Shown one piece after another: positions 50,640 through 59,748 of a stretch of 64,000 bases of DNA (its first letter is position 1; each line of letters begins with the position of its first letter). Below the pieces are notes generated by a model. That model was not told where the DNA came from. It saw only the letters and a list, made by a program, of their open reading frames with translations, and did not search any database. Origin of the DNA: Mycobacteriales bacterium (lineage in GTDB: Bacteria; Actinomycetota; Actinomycetes; BP-191); assembly GCA_035714365.1 (NCBI GenBank), contig DASTMB010000040.1:1-64000 (forward strand). Reading direction: 5' to 3'. A program made the translations under genes and the position numbers.

Positions 50640-50755
50640 CTTCTCCGCCGCGATCTTGGGTTCCTGCCGGAGGTCCGGGCCTTTCGGCCCGGCCGACGCC
50701 CTCCCCCGTGACCGGATGACGTGGCCGCGAGGTAGCCGTTGACCCCTGTCCTTCG
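50640..50755 (-). promoter_or_regulatory. Structured leader of the transglycosylase gene, candidate riboswitch
   Basis: On the minus strand the leader has GGCTACCTCGCGG, then ACGGGGGAGG, then a strong hairpin GGGCC-GAAA-GGCCC (50685-50702). The GAAA loop appears only in the minus-strand RNA. c-di-AMP (ydaO-type) riboswitches are known upstream of actinobacterial cell-wall hydrolase genes and carry CGGGGGA and CUxACCUCGxxGGC elements, but the usual order differs here and GGGGUGAAUC is missing. So a riboswitch is possible, its ligand class uncertain. The shared 217-bp gap also holds the divergent tasA-like promoter. Confidence 0.35.
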
Positions 50756-50846
50756 AGCCGTTCTCGGCCGGATCGGTCAAGGCGGGGTGCCGTCGGGGCG
50801 AACCACTCCCCGTCCGCAACTGCCCGACCAACGGAGGAGAAAGTCG

Positions 50847-51434
50847 ATGGGCAAGCACACCACCCGGGGCCCGGTCTCGACCGGAACGAAGATCGCGGTC
50901 TCGGCCGGCACCATTGGGCTCGCGGCCGTCGCCGTGGGCGCGGGGGTCTACGCGTCGTGGAACACCACGGGGAACCTCACGACCGGCACCTACACGGCCG
51001 CGTCGGTGACGAGCTCGTTCGCGAGCACCGGCACCCCGACGTTCTCGTCGGCCGTCTCGAACATGGTCCCCGGCGACTACGCCGTCCGCTACGCCGACCT
51101 CCAGAACACGGGCAGCGTCGCGCTGACGTTCTCGCTCGCGTCGAGCGGCAGCGGCACCCTCGCCAACGCGCTCGCGCTGCACGTCTACAAGTGCGCCACG
51201 GCGTACGACGGCGACGGCCTCTGCGGCGGCGCCGACGACGGCACCGAGGTTACCTCGGGCACGTCCGTCTCGCAGAGCAACCTGGCGCTCGGCTCGATCG
51301 CCGCCAGCGGCCACGTGTACCTGAAGATGGTCGCCACGCTGCCGAGCAACGCCGACCAGGCGACGTACGCCGGCACCAGCGGCACGATCACCCTGACCGA
51401 GACCGGCGTCGCCGCGTCCGGCACGGCCCGCTAG
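50847..51434 (+). CDS. TasA/camelysin-like secreted fibre protein
   Basis: 195 residues with GGAGGAG 6-8 nt before ATG. The leader has GTKIAVSAGTIGLAAVAVGAGVYASWN, the SipW-dependent type in which cleavage occurs near A-S-W. The mature part is a beta-sandwich (VPGDYAVRYADLQNTGSVALTFSL, SGHVYLKMVATLP, TITLTETGV) similar to TasA/CalY, with two Cys (YKCATAY and DGLCGG). TasA proteins form matrix fibres in Bacillus. Followed 2 nt later by its likely signal peptidase. Confidence 0.78.
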   Translation: MGKHTTRGPVSTGTKIAVSAGTIGLAAVAVGAGVYASWNTTGNLTTGTYTAASVTSSFASTGTPTFSSAVSNMVPGDYAVRYADLQNTGSVALTFSLASSGSGTLANALALHVYKCATAYDGDGLCGGADDGTEVTSGTSVSQSNLALGSIAASGHVYLKMVATLPSNADQATYAGTSGTITLTETGVAASGTAR

Positions 51435-51436
51435 CC

Positions 51437-52030
51437 ATGGGCGCGGCAGCACGGAAGTGCGGCGCCGCGCTCCTGCTCCTCGCGGCGGTCGCGGCACTCG
51501 GTGTCGCGACCGCCGCCCGGACGGGCGCGGTGCGCTTCTCGCGGGTGCTGACGGGGTCGATGACCCCGACGGTGGCACGGGGATCGCTGGTGGTCTCCGC
51601 GCCCACCGACGCGGCGTCGATCCGCGCGGGCCAGCTCCTCGTGTTCGCGCCGCCCGGCGGGGACCCGACCGTCCACCGCGTCGTGTCGGTCACCCGCGAG
51701 GACGGCCACGTCCTCGTCCGCACGAAGGGCGACGCGAACGCCGCCGCCGACCCGTGGACGATCGACGCCGCGCACAGCACGGTGCACCGCGTCGTCCACC
51801 ACTCCGCCGCGGCGGGGACCGCCCTCGACGTCACCCGGCGTTCGGGCGTGGCGGTCGCGCTGGCGCTGCTCGCGCTGGTCGCGACCGCGAAGACGCTGCG
51901 GTGGGTCTGGGGCACGCCGTCCGGCCGGCACCGGGGGGGAGCCGGTCGGGCGGCGGTCTCGCCTGCGGTGCGGTGGCTCGCGGAGGAGCGGGTCAGCGTT
52001 GCCACAGGTGCGGGTATGCCAGGTCGCTGA
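51437..52030 (+). CDS. SipW-type signal peptidase I (S26B)
   Basis: 197 residues. Membrane helix, then FSRVLTGSMTPTVARGSLVV (nucleophile Ser in GSM), GQLLVFAPP and DPTVHRVVSVTRE, where a His replaces the Lys of ordinary signal peptidases, as in SipW and eukaryotic SEC11. RTKGDANAAADPWTI matches the third box, and a C-terminal helix follows (GVAVALALLALVATA). It probably cleaves the neighbouring TasA-like protein. Its 3' end overlaps the convergent GGDEF/EAL gene by 38 bp. Confidence 0.88.
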   Translation: MGAAARKCGAALLLLAAVAALGVATAARTGAVRFSRVLTGSMTPTVARGSLVVSAPTDAASIRAGQLLVFAPPGGDPTVHRVVSVTREDGHVLVRTKGDANAAADPWTIDAAHSTVHRVVHHSAAAGTALDVTRRSGVAVALALLALVATAKTLRWVWGTPSGRHRGGAGRAAVSPAVRWLAEERVSVATGAGMPGR

Positions 52031-54596
52031 TGACCTGGGCGACGGTGGACCGGTGCCAGCGCGAGCCGCGCGGGGTCCGGTAGCCGTCGCTGTTGAGGGC
52101 GGCGGCGATGGTGCTCAACGACGCCCCCTCGCGGTGCAGCCGCATCAGCTCCGGCAGGCCGTGGTCCGCGGTCACCCGCTCGTCGCGGGAGGAGCGCGGC
52201 AACGGCGTGGCGGCCCGGCGGGTGACGTCGAACGCGCCGCCGGGCAGCCGGCCGACGAGGCCGGTCAGCTCGGCGAGCGGCAGCGCCGGCGCCCAGAGGT
52301 ACCCCTGGCCGTAGGTGCAGCCGAGCGTCTCCAGCACCGTGAGCTGGGCGACGGTCTCGACGCCCTCGGCGACGGTCTCCAGCTTCACGGTCCGCGCCAG
52401 GTCGACGATCGACGCGGCGACGGCGAGCGCGTCCGGGTCGTCGGTGACGTTCTCCACGAACGCCCGGTCGATCTTCAGCGTCGTCACCGGCAGCCGGGTG
52501 AGGTACCCGAGCGAGGAGTAGCCGGTGCCGAAGTCGTCGATCGCGGCGGTGATACCACGCTCGCGGAGGCGTTCCAGCAGGGCGCGGGTGCGTTCGGGCC
52601 GGTCCACGACGGCGCCCTCGGTGATCTCGAGGGAGAGGCCGCCGGCGGGGACCCGGTGCCGGCGCAGCGCGTCGAGGAGGAACGCCTCGAAGTCGCCGTC
52701 GGCGAGGTGCCTGGCGGAGACGTTGACGGCGACCCGCGCCTCGCCGCCGAGGGCGCGGCGCAGGTGGCCGGCGTCGCGGCAGGCGGTGTCGACGGCCCAC
52801 CGGTCGAGCTCGGCGATGAGGCCGGCCGACTCGGCCATGGCGACGAACGTCGCCGCCGGCACGTCGCCGCGGTCCGGGTGGTGCCACCGGGCCAGCGCCT
52901 CGACCGCGACGGGGCGGCCGGAGGTGAGGTCGACGACCGGCTGGTAGTGCAGCTCCAGGCGGCGCTCCCGCAGCGCGGCGCGGAGGTCGTTGCCGAGCGC
53001 GAGACGGTCGGCGGCGGCCTCCGCGAGCGCGGTGTCGAAGACGTGGACCCGCCCGCGGCCGCGGCCCTTGGCGTCGTACATCGCGGCGTCGGCGAAGCGC
53101 ATCAGGTCGGCCCCGGTGTGCGGCGGCGAGACGGCGATGCCGACGCTCGCGGTGATGTACGCGGGCTGCCCGCCGAGGTCGAACGGCTCGGCGAGCGTGC
53201 CGAGCAGGTCCTCCGCGACGAGGTGCGCGGCGGCCTCGTCGGCGCCCTCGCAGACGACGACGAACTCGTCGCCGCCGAACCGCGCCACGGTGTCGCCGGG
53301 GCGCGTGGCCGCGGCCAGCCGCTCCGCCACCTGGACGAGCAGGGCGTCGCCCGCCTCGTGGCCGAGGGAGTCGTTGACGAGCTTGAACTGGTCGAGGTCG
53401 GCGAACAGCACCGCGACCGACCCGCCGCGCGTCCGCCCCGCCCGGGCGACGGCCTGGTCGAGGCGGTCGGCGAGCAGCGTGCGGTTGGCGAGGCCGGTCA
53501 GCTCGTCGCGCAGCGCGCGGCGGCGCAGCTCGTCCTCCGCGCGGCGCAGCTCGGTGAGGTCGTGCGCGAACCCGGCCACCGCGTACGGCGTCCCGTCCGC
53601 CTCGCGCAGCAACGTCACGTGCGCCAGCACCGGCACCTCGGTGCCGTCGGCGCGGGTGACGGCGGTGTCGCGGGTGCCCGTCTCGCCGGCCGCGAGCGCG
53701 CCGAGGTCCCAGCCCGCCAGGCCCGCCCGGTCGTGGCCGACGAGGTCGGCGAACGCCTGGTTCACCTCGCGCGCCCGCCCGTCCAGGTCGGCGACGAACT
53801 GCGGCAGCCCGACCTGCTCGAACCGCGCCCGGAAGCGGCGTTCGCCGGCCGCGAGCGCGGCGCGGGTTCGGGTCTCCGCCGACACGTCGCGGCTGATGCC
53901 GCTGACCGCCACCACCGCGCCCGCCGCGTCGCGCACCGGCGACAGCCGCACCGACGTCGCGACGCGCGAGCCGTCCCTGCGCAGCCGTTCGGTGGTGAAC
54001 GGCTCGACCGTCTCGCCGGCGAGCACCGCGGCCGTGGCCGCCTCCGCCTCCGCGCGGCGCTCCTCCGGCACCAGGCACCACAGCTCGCGCCCGACCAGCT
54101 CGTCCGGCTCGTAGCCGAACACCGCCCGGACCGCGGCGTTCGCGGCGCGCACGACGCCGTCGCCGCCGGTCTCGATGATCGCGTCCCCGGAGCCCTCGAC
54201 GATCGCCGCCAGGCCGCGGGCGCGCGCCTCGGCGGCGCGGCGTTCGGTGACGTCGGTGGAGACGCCGAGCATCGCGACGACGGCACCGGCGTCGTCGCGG
54301 ATCGGCGTCGTCGTGATGAAGACGGTGATGAGGCGGCCGTCGCGGTCGCAGACCGTCCAGTCGCCGGCGTACGAGCCGCCCTCGGCGATGCGGGCGGCCG
54401 CGGCGGCGGCCTGCTCGCGCGCGCCGGCCGGCACGATCAGCTCGCGCAGCACCCGGCCCCGCGCCTCGGCGGCGGTGTAGCCGTAGAGGCGTTCGGCGGC
54501 AGGGTTCCAGTGCAGCACGTGACCCGACGGGTCCGTGATGACGACGGCCTGCCCCATCGCGGCGACGGCGCGCTCGAAGAGGGACATACCCCGCAT
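51993..54596 (-). CDS. PAS-GGDEF-EAL c-di-GMP enzyme with recombinase-like C-terminal tail
   Basis: About 867 residues (ATG 54596, or ATG 54587). Three PAS domains occupy about 1-375: DPSGHVLHWNPAAERLYGYT, DGVVRAANAAVRAVFGYEPDEL and DLDGRAREVNQAFADLVG. GGDEF domain with intact GGDEF motif near 440 and DDLTGL-like DELTGLANRTLL. EAL domain near 565 (VEALARW) with NVSARHL, LEITEG, DDFGTGYSSL, LKIDRAF and AEGVE all present, so both synthesis and breakdown of c-di-GMP are possible. After about 815 an extra tail has MRLHREGASLSTIAAALNSDG, TPRGSRWHRSTVAQVISDLAY, like the DNA-binding Recombinase domain of serine integrases. The neighbouring EAL protein has the same tail. Confidence 0.88.
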   Translation of the reverse strand: MRGMSLFERAVAAMGQAVVITDPSGHVLHWNPAAERLYGYTAAEARGRVLRELIVPAGAREQAAAAAARIAEGGSYAGDWTVCDRDGRLITVFITTTPIRDDAGAVVAMLGVSTDVTERRAAEARARGLAAIVEGSGDAIIETGGDGVVRAANAAVRAVFGYEPDELVGRELWCLVPEERRAEAEAATAAVLAGETVEPFTTERLRRDGSRVATSVRLSPVRDAAGAVVAVSGISRDVSAETRTRAALAAGERRFRARFEQVGLPQFVADLDGRAREVNQAFADLVGHDRAGLAGWDLGALAAGETGTRDTAVTRADGTEVPVLAHVTLLREADGTPYAVAGFAHDLTELRRAEDELRRRALRDELTGLANRTLLADRLDQAVARAGRTRGGSVAVLFADLDQFKLVNDSLGHEAGDALLVQVAERLAAATRPGDTVARFGGDEFVVVCEGADEAAAHLVAEDLLGTLAEPFDLGGQPAYITASVGIAVSPPHTGADLMRFADAAMYDAKGRGRGRVHVFDTALAEAAADRLALGNDLRAALRERRLELHYQPVVDLTSGRPVAVEALARWHHPDRGDVPAATFVAMAESAGLIAELDRWAVDTACRDAGHLRRALGGEARVAVNVSARHLADGDFEAFLLDALRRHRVPAGGLSLEITEGAVVDRPERTRALLERLRERGITAAIDDFGTGYSSLGYLTRLPVTTLKIDRAFVENVTDDPDALAVAASIVDLARTVKLETVAEGVETVAQLTVLETLGCTYGQGYLWAPALPLAELTGLVGRLPGGAFDVTRRAATPLPRSSRDERVTADHGLPELMRLHREGASLSTIAAALNSDGYRTPRGSRWHRSTVAQVISDLAYPHLWQR

Positions 54597-54713
54597 CGTT
54601 TCGGGGACCGGCGCGCGCGGCGGGCGGTTCCCGCCGAAACGGCCGGAACCCATCACCTGCACCGTCCGAAAGATCTAGTTAGCGCCCCCGGCACGGAGTA
54701 CGTTCGGTTTGCG

Positions 54714-56849
54714 ATGAAAGACCGCAACGGGGGAACGGGGGTCGACCGCGCGCCCGCACTGGCCGCCGCGGTGGGCGACGCCGTGCTCGGCATCGGCCCC
54801 GACTGCGCCGTCACCAGCCTCAACGCCGCCGCCGAGCGCCTGCTCGGCACCGACCTCCTCGGGCGCGACGTCCGCACGCTGCTGCCGCCCGGCGCGACGT
54901 CGTTCGCGGCGCTGGCCGAGGTCGTCGCCGCCGACGGCGCGCGGGTGCCGGTGGCGGCCACCGAGCTCGACGGCTGGCTCGTGCTGCGCGACCTGCGCGC
55001 CGACCGGTACCGCGCGCTCGTCGAGCGCACCGGGCAGCTCGTCCTCGTCTGCGACCCGGACGGCACCGTGACGTACGCCAGCCCGATCCCGCGGACGCCG
55101 GGCGGGCGGCAGCCGGGCGAGCTGGTCGGCGGCAACGGCCTGGACCTCGTGCACCCGGACGACAAGCCGCACGCGCGCGCCGCGCTCGCCGCGCGGTCGA
55201 TGACGCCCGGCACGCACCCGCCGTTCGTCGTCCGCTCCCGCGACGTCGACGGCCGCACCCTCTGGTACCGGCAGTCCGTGACGAACCTGCTGGACGACCC
55301 GGCCGTGCGCGGTCTCGCGGTCGTCGTGCAGGACGTGACCGCGCAACGCCGCGCCGAGGACGAGCTGGCCCACCACGCGCCGGTCGACCCGGTCACCGGC
55401 GCCCTGACGCGCTACGCGCTGGAACGCGCCGTCGTCGCGGCGCGCGAGCACGGCGGCAGCGACGCGGCGGCGGCGCTGGTGCTGGTCGAGGTCGCCACGG
55501 TCGACACGATCCGCGTCGCGGAGGGCCAGGCGGCGGCGGACCAGGTGCTGCGCCTCGTCGCCGACCGGCTGCGGCAGACCGCCCCCGACGACCTGGTCGG
55601 TCACCTCGGCGGCGGGACGTTCGCCGTCCTGCGGCGCGCGGTCGGGGGGCGCGAGGAGGCGCTGCGGCTCGCCGGCGACCTGCTCGCCGCCGTGCACGAG
55701 CCGGTGACGGTTGCGGGGGTGCCGCGGCAGCTCACCGCGACGGCCGGCGCCACCGTCTCGCGGGACGCCGACCTGGCCGCGCTCGTCGCGCAGGCGGCCA
55801 TCGCGCGGCACCGCGGCGCGCTGCGGCCGCGCGCGGGCGTGGAGGCGTTCAACGGCGGCCACGACCGGGACGTGCTGCGCTGGCTCGACCTCGTCGCCGG
55901 CCTGCGCGGCGGCATCGACGCGGCCGACCTGCGGCTGCACTTCCAGCGCTGCGTCCGCGTCGCCGACGGCGCGGTGCTCGGCGCGGAGGCGCTGGTGCGC
56001 TGGCTGCGGCCGGACGGGCCGTTGCTCGGCCCCGACGAGTTCCTCGCGGCGGCGGCGGCCGCGGGCGCGGGTGCCGTGGTGCGCGACTGGGTGCTCGCGA
56101 CGGCCTGCCGCGCGGCGGCGGCCTGGCCCGGCGACCAGTACGTCTCCGTCAACCTCTCCGCCGCCGACGCCGCGCGGCCGGACCTCGCCGACGCCGTCGG
56201 CGCGGCGTTGCGGGGCAGCGGGCTGGAGCCGCACCGGCTGGTCGTGGAGCTCGGCGAGGAGGCCGTGCTCGACCCGGCCGAGCACGTCGTCGCCGGCGTC
56301 GCGGCCGTCGCCGAGCTGGGCGTGCGGGTGGCGATCGACGACTTCGGCACCGGCTACGGGCCGTTCGTCTACCTCAAGCGGCTGCCGGTCCACACCATCA
56401 AGGTCGGCCGGGAGTTCGTGCGCGGGCTCGGCCGCCGCGAGGACGACGACGCGATCGTCGCCAGCGTCCTCAACCTCGCCACCGGCGTCGGCGCCGACGT
56501 CGTCGCGGTCGGCGTCGAGACCGCGGGCCAGCACCTCGCGCTCGCCCACCTCGGCTGCCCGGCCGCGCAGGGGTACCTCTACGGCCGGCCCGCGGACGGG
56601 GCGCCGGACCAGGAGGCGTTCGCGCTGCCCGAGCCGTCCACGGCCCACCGGCGGCCGCCACGTCGCGACCGCGGCATCGACCCGGTCGTCGTCGCGCGGG
56701 TCCGCACGCTCGCCGCCGAGGGCGCGTCACTGTCCACCATCGCCGCCGCGCTCAACGCCGAGGGGCTGCCGCACCCGAAGGACCGCCGCTGGCACCCGCG
56801 CGCGGTCGCGCACGTCGTGGCGGAGACCGTCGCGGGCCGGAGGTCCTGA
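54714..56849 (+). CDS. PAS-degenerate GGDEF-EAL protein with the same recombinase-like tail
   Basis: 711 residues. Two PAS-like domains (to about 225). The GGDEF domain keeps its fold (DPVTGALTRYALERAV) but the active-site motif reads GGGTF near 299, so diguanylate cyclase activity is probably lost and GTP sensing is possible. The EAL domain has GAEALVRW near 424, VNLSAADA, VELGEEAV, DDFGTGYGPF and IKVGREF; the catalytic set looks nearly complete, so it is probably a phosphodiesterase. The tail at about 665-711 (VRTLAAEGASLSTIAAALNAEG, RRWHPRAVAHVV) matches the divergent gene's tail. The two genes face away from each other across 117 bp. Confidence 0.88.
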   Translation: MKDRNGGTGVDRAPALAAAVGDAVLGIGPDCAVTSLNAAAERLLGTDLLGRDVRTLLPPGATSFAALAEVVAADGARVPVAATELDGWLVLRDLRADRYRALVERTGQLVLVCDPDGTVTYASPIPRTPGGRQPGELVGGNGLDLVHPDDKPHARAALAARSMTPGTHPPFVVRSRDVDGRTLWYRQSVTNLLDDPAVRGLAVVVQDVTAQRRAEDELAHHAPVDPVTGALTRYALERAVVAAREHGGSDAAAALVLVEVATVDTIRVAEGQAAADQVLRLVADRLRQTAPDDLVGHLGGGTFAVLRRAVGGREEALRLAGDLLAAVHEPVTVAGVPRQLTATAGATVSRDADLAALVAQAAIARHRGALRPRAGVEAFNGGHDRDVLRWLDLVAGLRGGIDAADLRLHFQRCVRVADGAVLGAEALVRWLRPDGPLLGPDEFLAAAAAAGAGAVVRDWVLATACRAAAAWPGDQYVSVNLSAADAARPDLADAVGAALRGSGLEPHRLVVELGEEAVLDPAEHVVAGVAAVAELGVRVAIDDFGTGYGPFVYLKRLPVHTIKVGREFVRGLGRREDDDAIVASVLNLATGVGADVVAVGVETAGQHLALAHLGCPAAQGYLYGRPADGAPDQEAFALPEPSTAHRRPPRRDRGIDPVVVARVRTLAAEGASLSTIAAALNAEGLPHPKDRRWHPRAVAHVVAETVAGRRS

Positions 56850-56885
56850 CGGGTGGCGTGGTCATTAGCGCCCACGGACGTAGTG

Positions 56886-56899
56886 ATCCGGCACCGGAT
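56886..56899. promoter_or_regulatory. Palindrome upstream of the histidine kinase
   Basis: ATCCGG-CA-CCGGAT, 79 bp before the kinase start and followed at once by a second ATCCG half (56901-56905). It lies in the 128-bp gap after the EAL gene, where the kinase promoter is expected. It may be an operator for the response regulator or another factor; no binding protein is known. Confidence 0.35.
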
Positions 56900-56977
56900 G
56901 ATCCGACACGCGGCGTTCGGCCGGTTTGGGCGGAACGCGCCATGGTGCCCGGCCTCGCCGCGGCGGAGAGTGGACCC

Positions 56978-58069
56978 ATGACGACGACCGGGGAACGCAC
57001 GTCCGTCGGCCTGGACCGCGCGCGGCTGCTCGCCGAGTGCGGCCGCGACCTGTTCTGCCTGCTCGACGACGCCGGCGGCGTCACCGCCGCCGTCGGGCCG
57101 TGGACGGCGGTCACCGGCACCGCGGCGGAGGAGGTCGAGGGCCAGCCGCTGGCCGCGGTCCTCGCGGAGGAGGACCGGGCCGCCGTCGCGGCGGCGCACG
57201 CCGAGGTGACCGCCGGCGGGCCCGGCGGCACCGTCGAGGCGCGGCTCGCCGCACCGGCCGCGGCGGAGCGGGTGTTCGAGATCGCGCTGCGGCCGCTGGC
57301 GCCGGGCGAGACCGCCGCGTCGTTGCGCGACGTCACCGCGCAGCGGGCCGTCGAGCTCGAGCTGCGCCGGTCCAACGAGGAGCTCCAGCGGTTCGCCTAC
57401 GTCGCCTCGCACGACCTCTCCGAGCCGTTGCGGATGGTCACGAGCTACTGCGCGCTGCTCGTCGGCGAGTACGCGGACCAGCTCGACGAGAACGCGCGCG
57501 AGTACCTCGGCTTCGCCGCCGACGGCGCCACGCGGATGCGCACGCTCATCGACGACCTGCTCGACTACTCGCGCGTCGGCTGGGAGGCCGGGCCGGCGAC
57601 CCCGGTGCCGCTGGACGAGGTGTTCGCGGAGGCGGTCCAGGACCTGCGGCCCGCCATCGCGGCCGCGGGCGCCGACGTCGCGCTGGCGCCGTTGCCGGTC
57701 GTCCGCGGCGACCGCGCGCAGCTCCGCCGGGTCGCCGCGAACCTCCTCGCCAACGCCCTGAAGTTCCGCGCCGAGGGCCGCCGGCCGCTGGTCGCGGTCA
57801 GCGCCGAGCGCACCGGCGCGCGGGTCACCGTCTCCGTCGCCGACAACGGCATCGGCATCGCCGAGCAGCACCGGGAACGGGTGTTCGTGATGTTCAAGCG
57901 GCTGCACGGGCGCGCCGCGTACCCCGGCAACGGCATCGGCCTCGCGCTGTGCAAGCGGATCGTCGAGCTGCACGGCGGGACGGTGTGGGCCGAGGCGGCA
58001 CCGGACGACGGGAGCGTCTTCCGGTTCACGCTGGCCGCCGCGCCGGACGTCGTGGCGGTGCCGGCGTGA
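56978..58069 (+). CDS. PAS-domain histidine kinase
   Basis: 363 residues from ATG 56978 (GGAG about 10 nt upstream); an in-frame start at 56858 would add 40 unlikely residues. PAS domain at about 12-125, then the H-box [17 protein letters not shown]-box NLLANALKF, and ATP-lid motifs [15 protein letters not shown] and [12 protein letters not shown]. The H-box resembles bacteriophytochrome-type kinases but there is no GAF/PHY region. No membrane helices, so it senses in the cytoplasm. Overlaps the response regulator by GTGA. Confidence 0.9.
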   Translation: MTTTGERTSVGLDRARLLAECGRDLFCLLDDAGGVTAAVGPWTAVTGTAAEEVEGQPLAAVLAEEDRAAVAAAHAEVTAGGPGGTVEARLAAPAAAERVFEIALRPLAPGETAASLRDVTAQRAVELELRRSNEELQRFAYVASHDLSEPLRMVTSYCALLVGEYADQLDENAREYLGFAADGATRMRTLIDDLLDYSRVGWEAGPATPVPLDEVFAEAVQDLRPAIAAAGADVALAPLPVVRGDRAQLRRVAANLLANALKFRAEGRRPLVAVSAERTGARVTVSVADNGIGIAEQHRERVFVMFKRLHGRAAYPGNGIGLALCKRIVELHGGTVWAEAAPDDGSVFRFTLAAAPDVVAVPA

Positions 58070-58506
58070 CCGGCCGCGCGGTGCGCATCCTGCTCGTGGA
58101 GGACAACCCGGGCGACGTGCGGCTGACGCGGGAGGCGCTGCGGCGCGGGCGGGTCGCGAACACGCTCGACGTCGTCGGCGACGGCGACGCGGCGCTCGCG
58201 TACCTGCGCCGCGAGGGCGCGTACGCCGGCAGCGAGCGGCCCGACCTGGTGCTGCTCGACCTCAACCTGCCCGGCCTCGACGGCCGGGACGTGCTCGCCG
58301 AGGTGAAGAAGGACGAGTCGCTGCGGCGGCTGCCGATCATCGTGCTCACGACGTCGGCGGCCGAGCGGGACATCGGCCGGTCGTACGACCTCGGGGCCAA
58401 CTGCTACGTCACGAAGCCGGTGGAGCTCGCCGACTTCCTCGGCGTCGTCCGGTCGTTCGAGGACTTCTGGCTGTCGATCGTGAAGCTCCCGGAGCCTCCG
58501 GGCTAG
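58066..58506 (+). CDS. Single-domain response regulator (Rcp1-like)
   Basis: 146 residues from GTG 58066. Receiver domain: acidic [10 protein letters not shown], phosphorylated Asp in [12 protein letters not shown], Thr/Ser in [10 protein letters not shown] and Lys in VTKPVEL. There is no output domain; a C-terminal helix ([15 protein letters not shown]) is typical of Rcp1-like regulators that pair with phytochrome-like kinases. Partner of the kinase upstream. It overlaps the convergent transporter gene by 4 nt. Confidence 0.92.
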   Translation: MTGRAVRILLVEDNPGDVRLTREALRRGRVANTLDVVGDGDAALAYLRREGAYAGSERPDLVLLDLNLPGLDGRDVLAEVKKDESLRRLPIIVLTTSAAERDIGRSYDLGANCYVTKPVELADFLGVVRSFEDFWLSIVKLPEPPG

Positions 58507-59093
58507 CCACCCACGGCCTGCCCGGCGGAGACGACGGCGACGGCCGCGAACACGCACGCCGCGACGATGCGCACCGCCCGTACCGGCACGACCCGCAGCA
58601 GCCCGCGGCCGAGCAGCGCCGCGAGCCCCGACACGCCGACCAGCGCCAGCCAGGCGCCGAGCCCCACGCTCAGCGGCGCGCCGTAGCGGGCGGCCAGCGT
58701 CGCGGTCGCGAGCTGCGTGAAGTCGCCGAACTCCGCCACCAGCAGCACCCCGAACGCCGTCCCGGCGATGCGCGGCCCCGACGTCGCCGCGCGCGTCTCC
58801 CCCACCTCGTCCTCCGCGTCGCCGTCGCCGTCGCCGCCGCGCAGCGCCAGCACCGCGCCGACCGCGAACAGCACCGCCGACGCGGCGAGCGTCACCCGGT
58901 GCGGCAGCCGCGAGAGCAGCCCGCCGACCGTCACCGCCAGCGTCACCTGCACCGCGAACGCCGCGCACGCGCCGAGCCAGACCGGCAGCGCGCGGTACCG
59001 GGTCGACAGGACCAGCGTCGCGAGCGTCGTCTTGTCCGGCAGCTCGGCCGGGAACACGAGCGCGAACGTCGCCAGCACCACGCCGAGCCGCAT
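58503..59093 (-). CDS. GDT1/TMEM165-family cation transporter
   Basis: 196 residues from ATG 59093, six membrane helices. The two family motifs are [17 protein letters not shown] (E-x-P-D-K-T variant) and [15 protein letters not shown] (E-x-G-D-x-T). Such UPF0016 proteins carry manganese or calcium across membranes. A Gly/Asp/Glu-rich cytoplasmic loop separates the halves. The first motif has Pro where most members have Gly. Confidence 0.85.
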   Translation of the reverse strand: MRLGVVLATFALVFPAELPDKTTLATLVLSTRYRALPVWLGACAAFAVQVTLAVTVGGLLSRLPHRVTLAASAVLFAVGAVLALRGGDGDGDAEDEVGETRAATSGPRIAGTAFGVLLVAEFGDFTQLATATLAARYGAPLSVGLGAWLALVGVSGLAALLGRGLLRVVPVRAVRIVAACVFAAVAVVSAGQAVGG

Positions 59094-59124
59094 GACCGGC
59101 ATCCTCTCCGGCAGACTCCCTCCC

Positions 59125-59640
59125 ATGCCCGCCGACCTGGCCACCGTCGTCGCCGAGATCGAACGCCACCACGCCGAGGCGGGCTGGGACCAGCCGCCGC
59201 GGCTGTTCGCGCTCGTCAACACCGGCGAGCTCGTCGCCAACGAGCCGCAGCTCGCCCAGGCGCTCGCCGGCAGCGACCCCGACGGGCTGACGCCGGTCGA
59301 GCAGGAGCCGGTGACCGAGGAGGTCGAGGAGCTGCTCGCGCGGATCGCGTGGCCGCCGCTCGTGCTCGGCTGCGCGTTCGTCAACGAGATCCTCATGCTG
59401 CCCGACGGCGCCGCCGAAGCGCGGCCGGAGGGCACCGACGAGGTCGCCTGGGCGGAGGCGCACCCGGAGACGCGGGAGGTCCGGCTCGCGGTCGGCGTGC
59501 TGCGCACCGGCGAGCGCGCGGCGACGGTGCGGGTGCGCGGGCGCGACGGCGAGGACGACGAGCTGCTCTCCGCGCCCGACCTCGTGCCGAACCTCGCCAC
59601 CGCGCTCCTCGCGACTTTCGACACCGAAAACGAGGCGTAG
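59125..59640 (+). CDS. PPA1309-family protein
   Basis: 171 residues from ATG 59125. WDQPPRLFALVNTGELVANEP, AWPPLVLGCAFVNEILMLP and REVRLAVGVLRTGE are the conserved blocks of this actinobacterial family of unknown function. Cytoplasmic and acidic. Divergent from the GDT1 gene over 31 bp. No enzymatic motif is visible. Confidence 0.8.
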   Translation: MPADLATVVAEIERHHAEAGWDQPPRLFALVNTGELVANEPQLAQALAGSDPDGLTPVEQEPVTEEVEELLARIAWPPLVLGCAFVNEILMLPDGAAEARPEGTDEVAWAEAHPETREVRLAVGVLRTGERAATVRVRGRDGEDDELLSAPDLVPNLATALLATFDTENEA

Positions 59641-59748
59641 GCAGGAGCCGGCGGTACTGGCCGCGAAGTCTGGTTTTGCTGCCTATCCCAGCGGGCAGGG
59701 TCGGCCAGCGTTCGTCCACTCTCTCGGACCGGGGGGTCCAGGAACACC

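Noticed and set aside
50640-50755. Firm call of a c-di-AMP riboswitch
   Set aside because: The order of conserved elements and the missing GGGGUGAAUC do not meet the family consensus by eye; kept only as a candidate structured leader.
51999-54600. Plus-strand frame running into the second EAL gene to give a 1616-codon ORF
   Set aside because: The first 900 codons are antisense to the GGDEF/EAL gene; the real start is ATG 54714.
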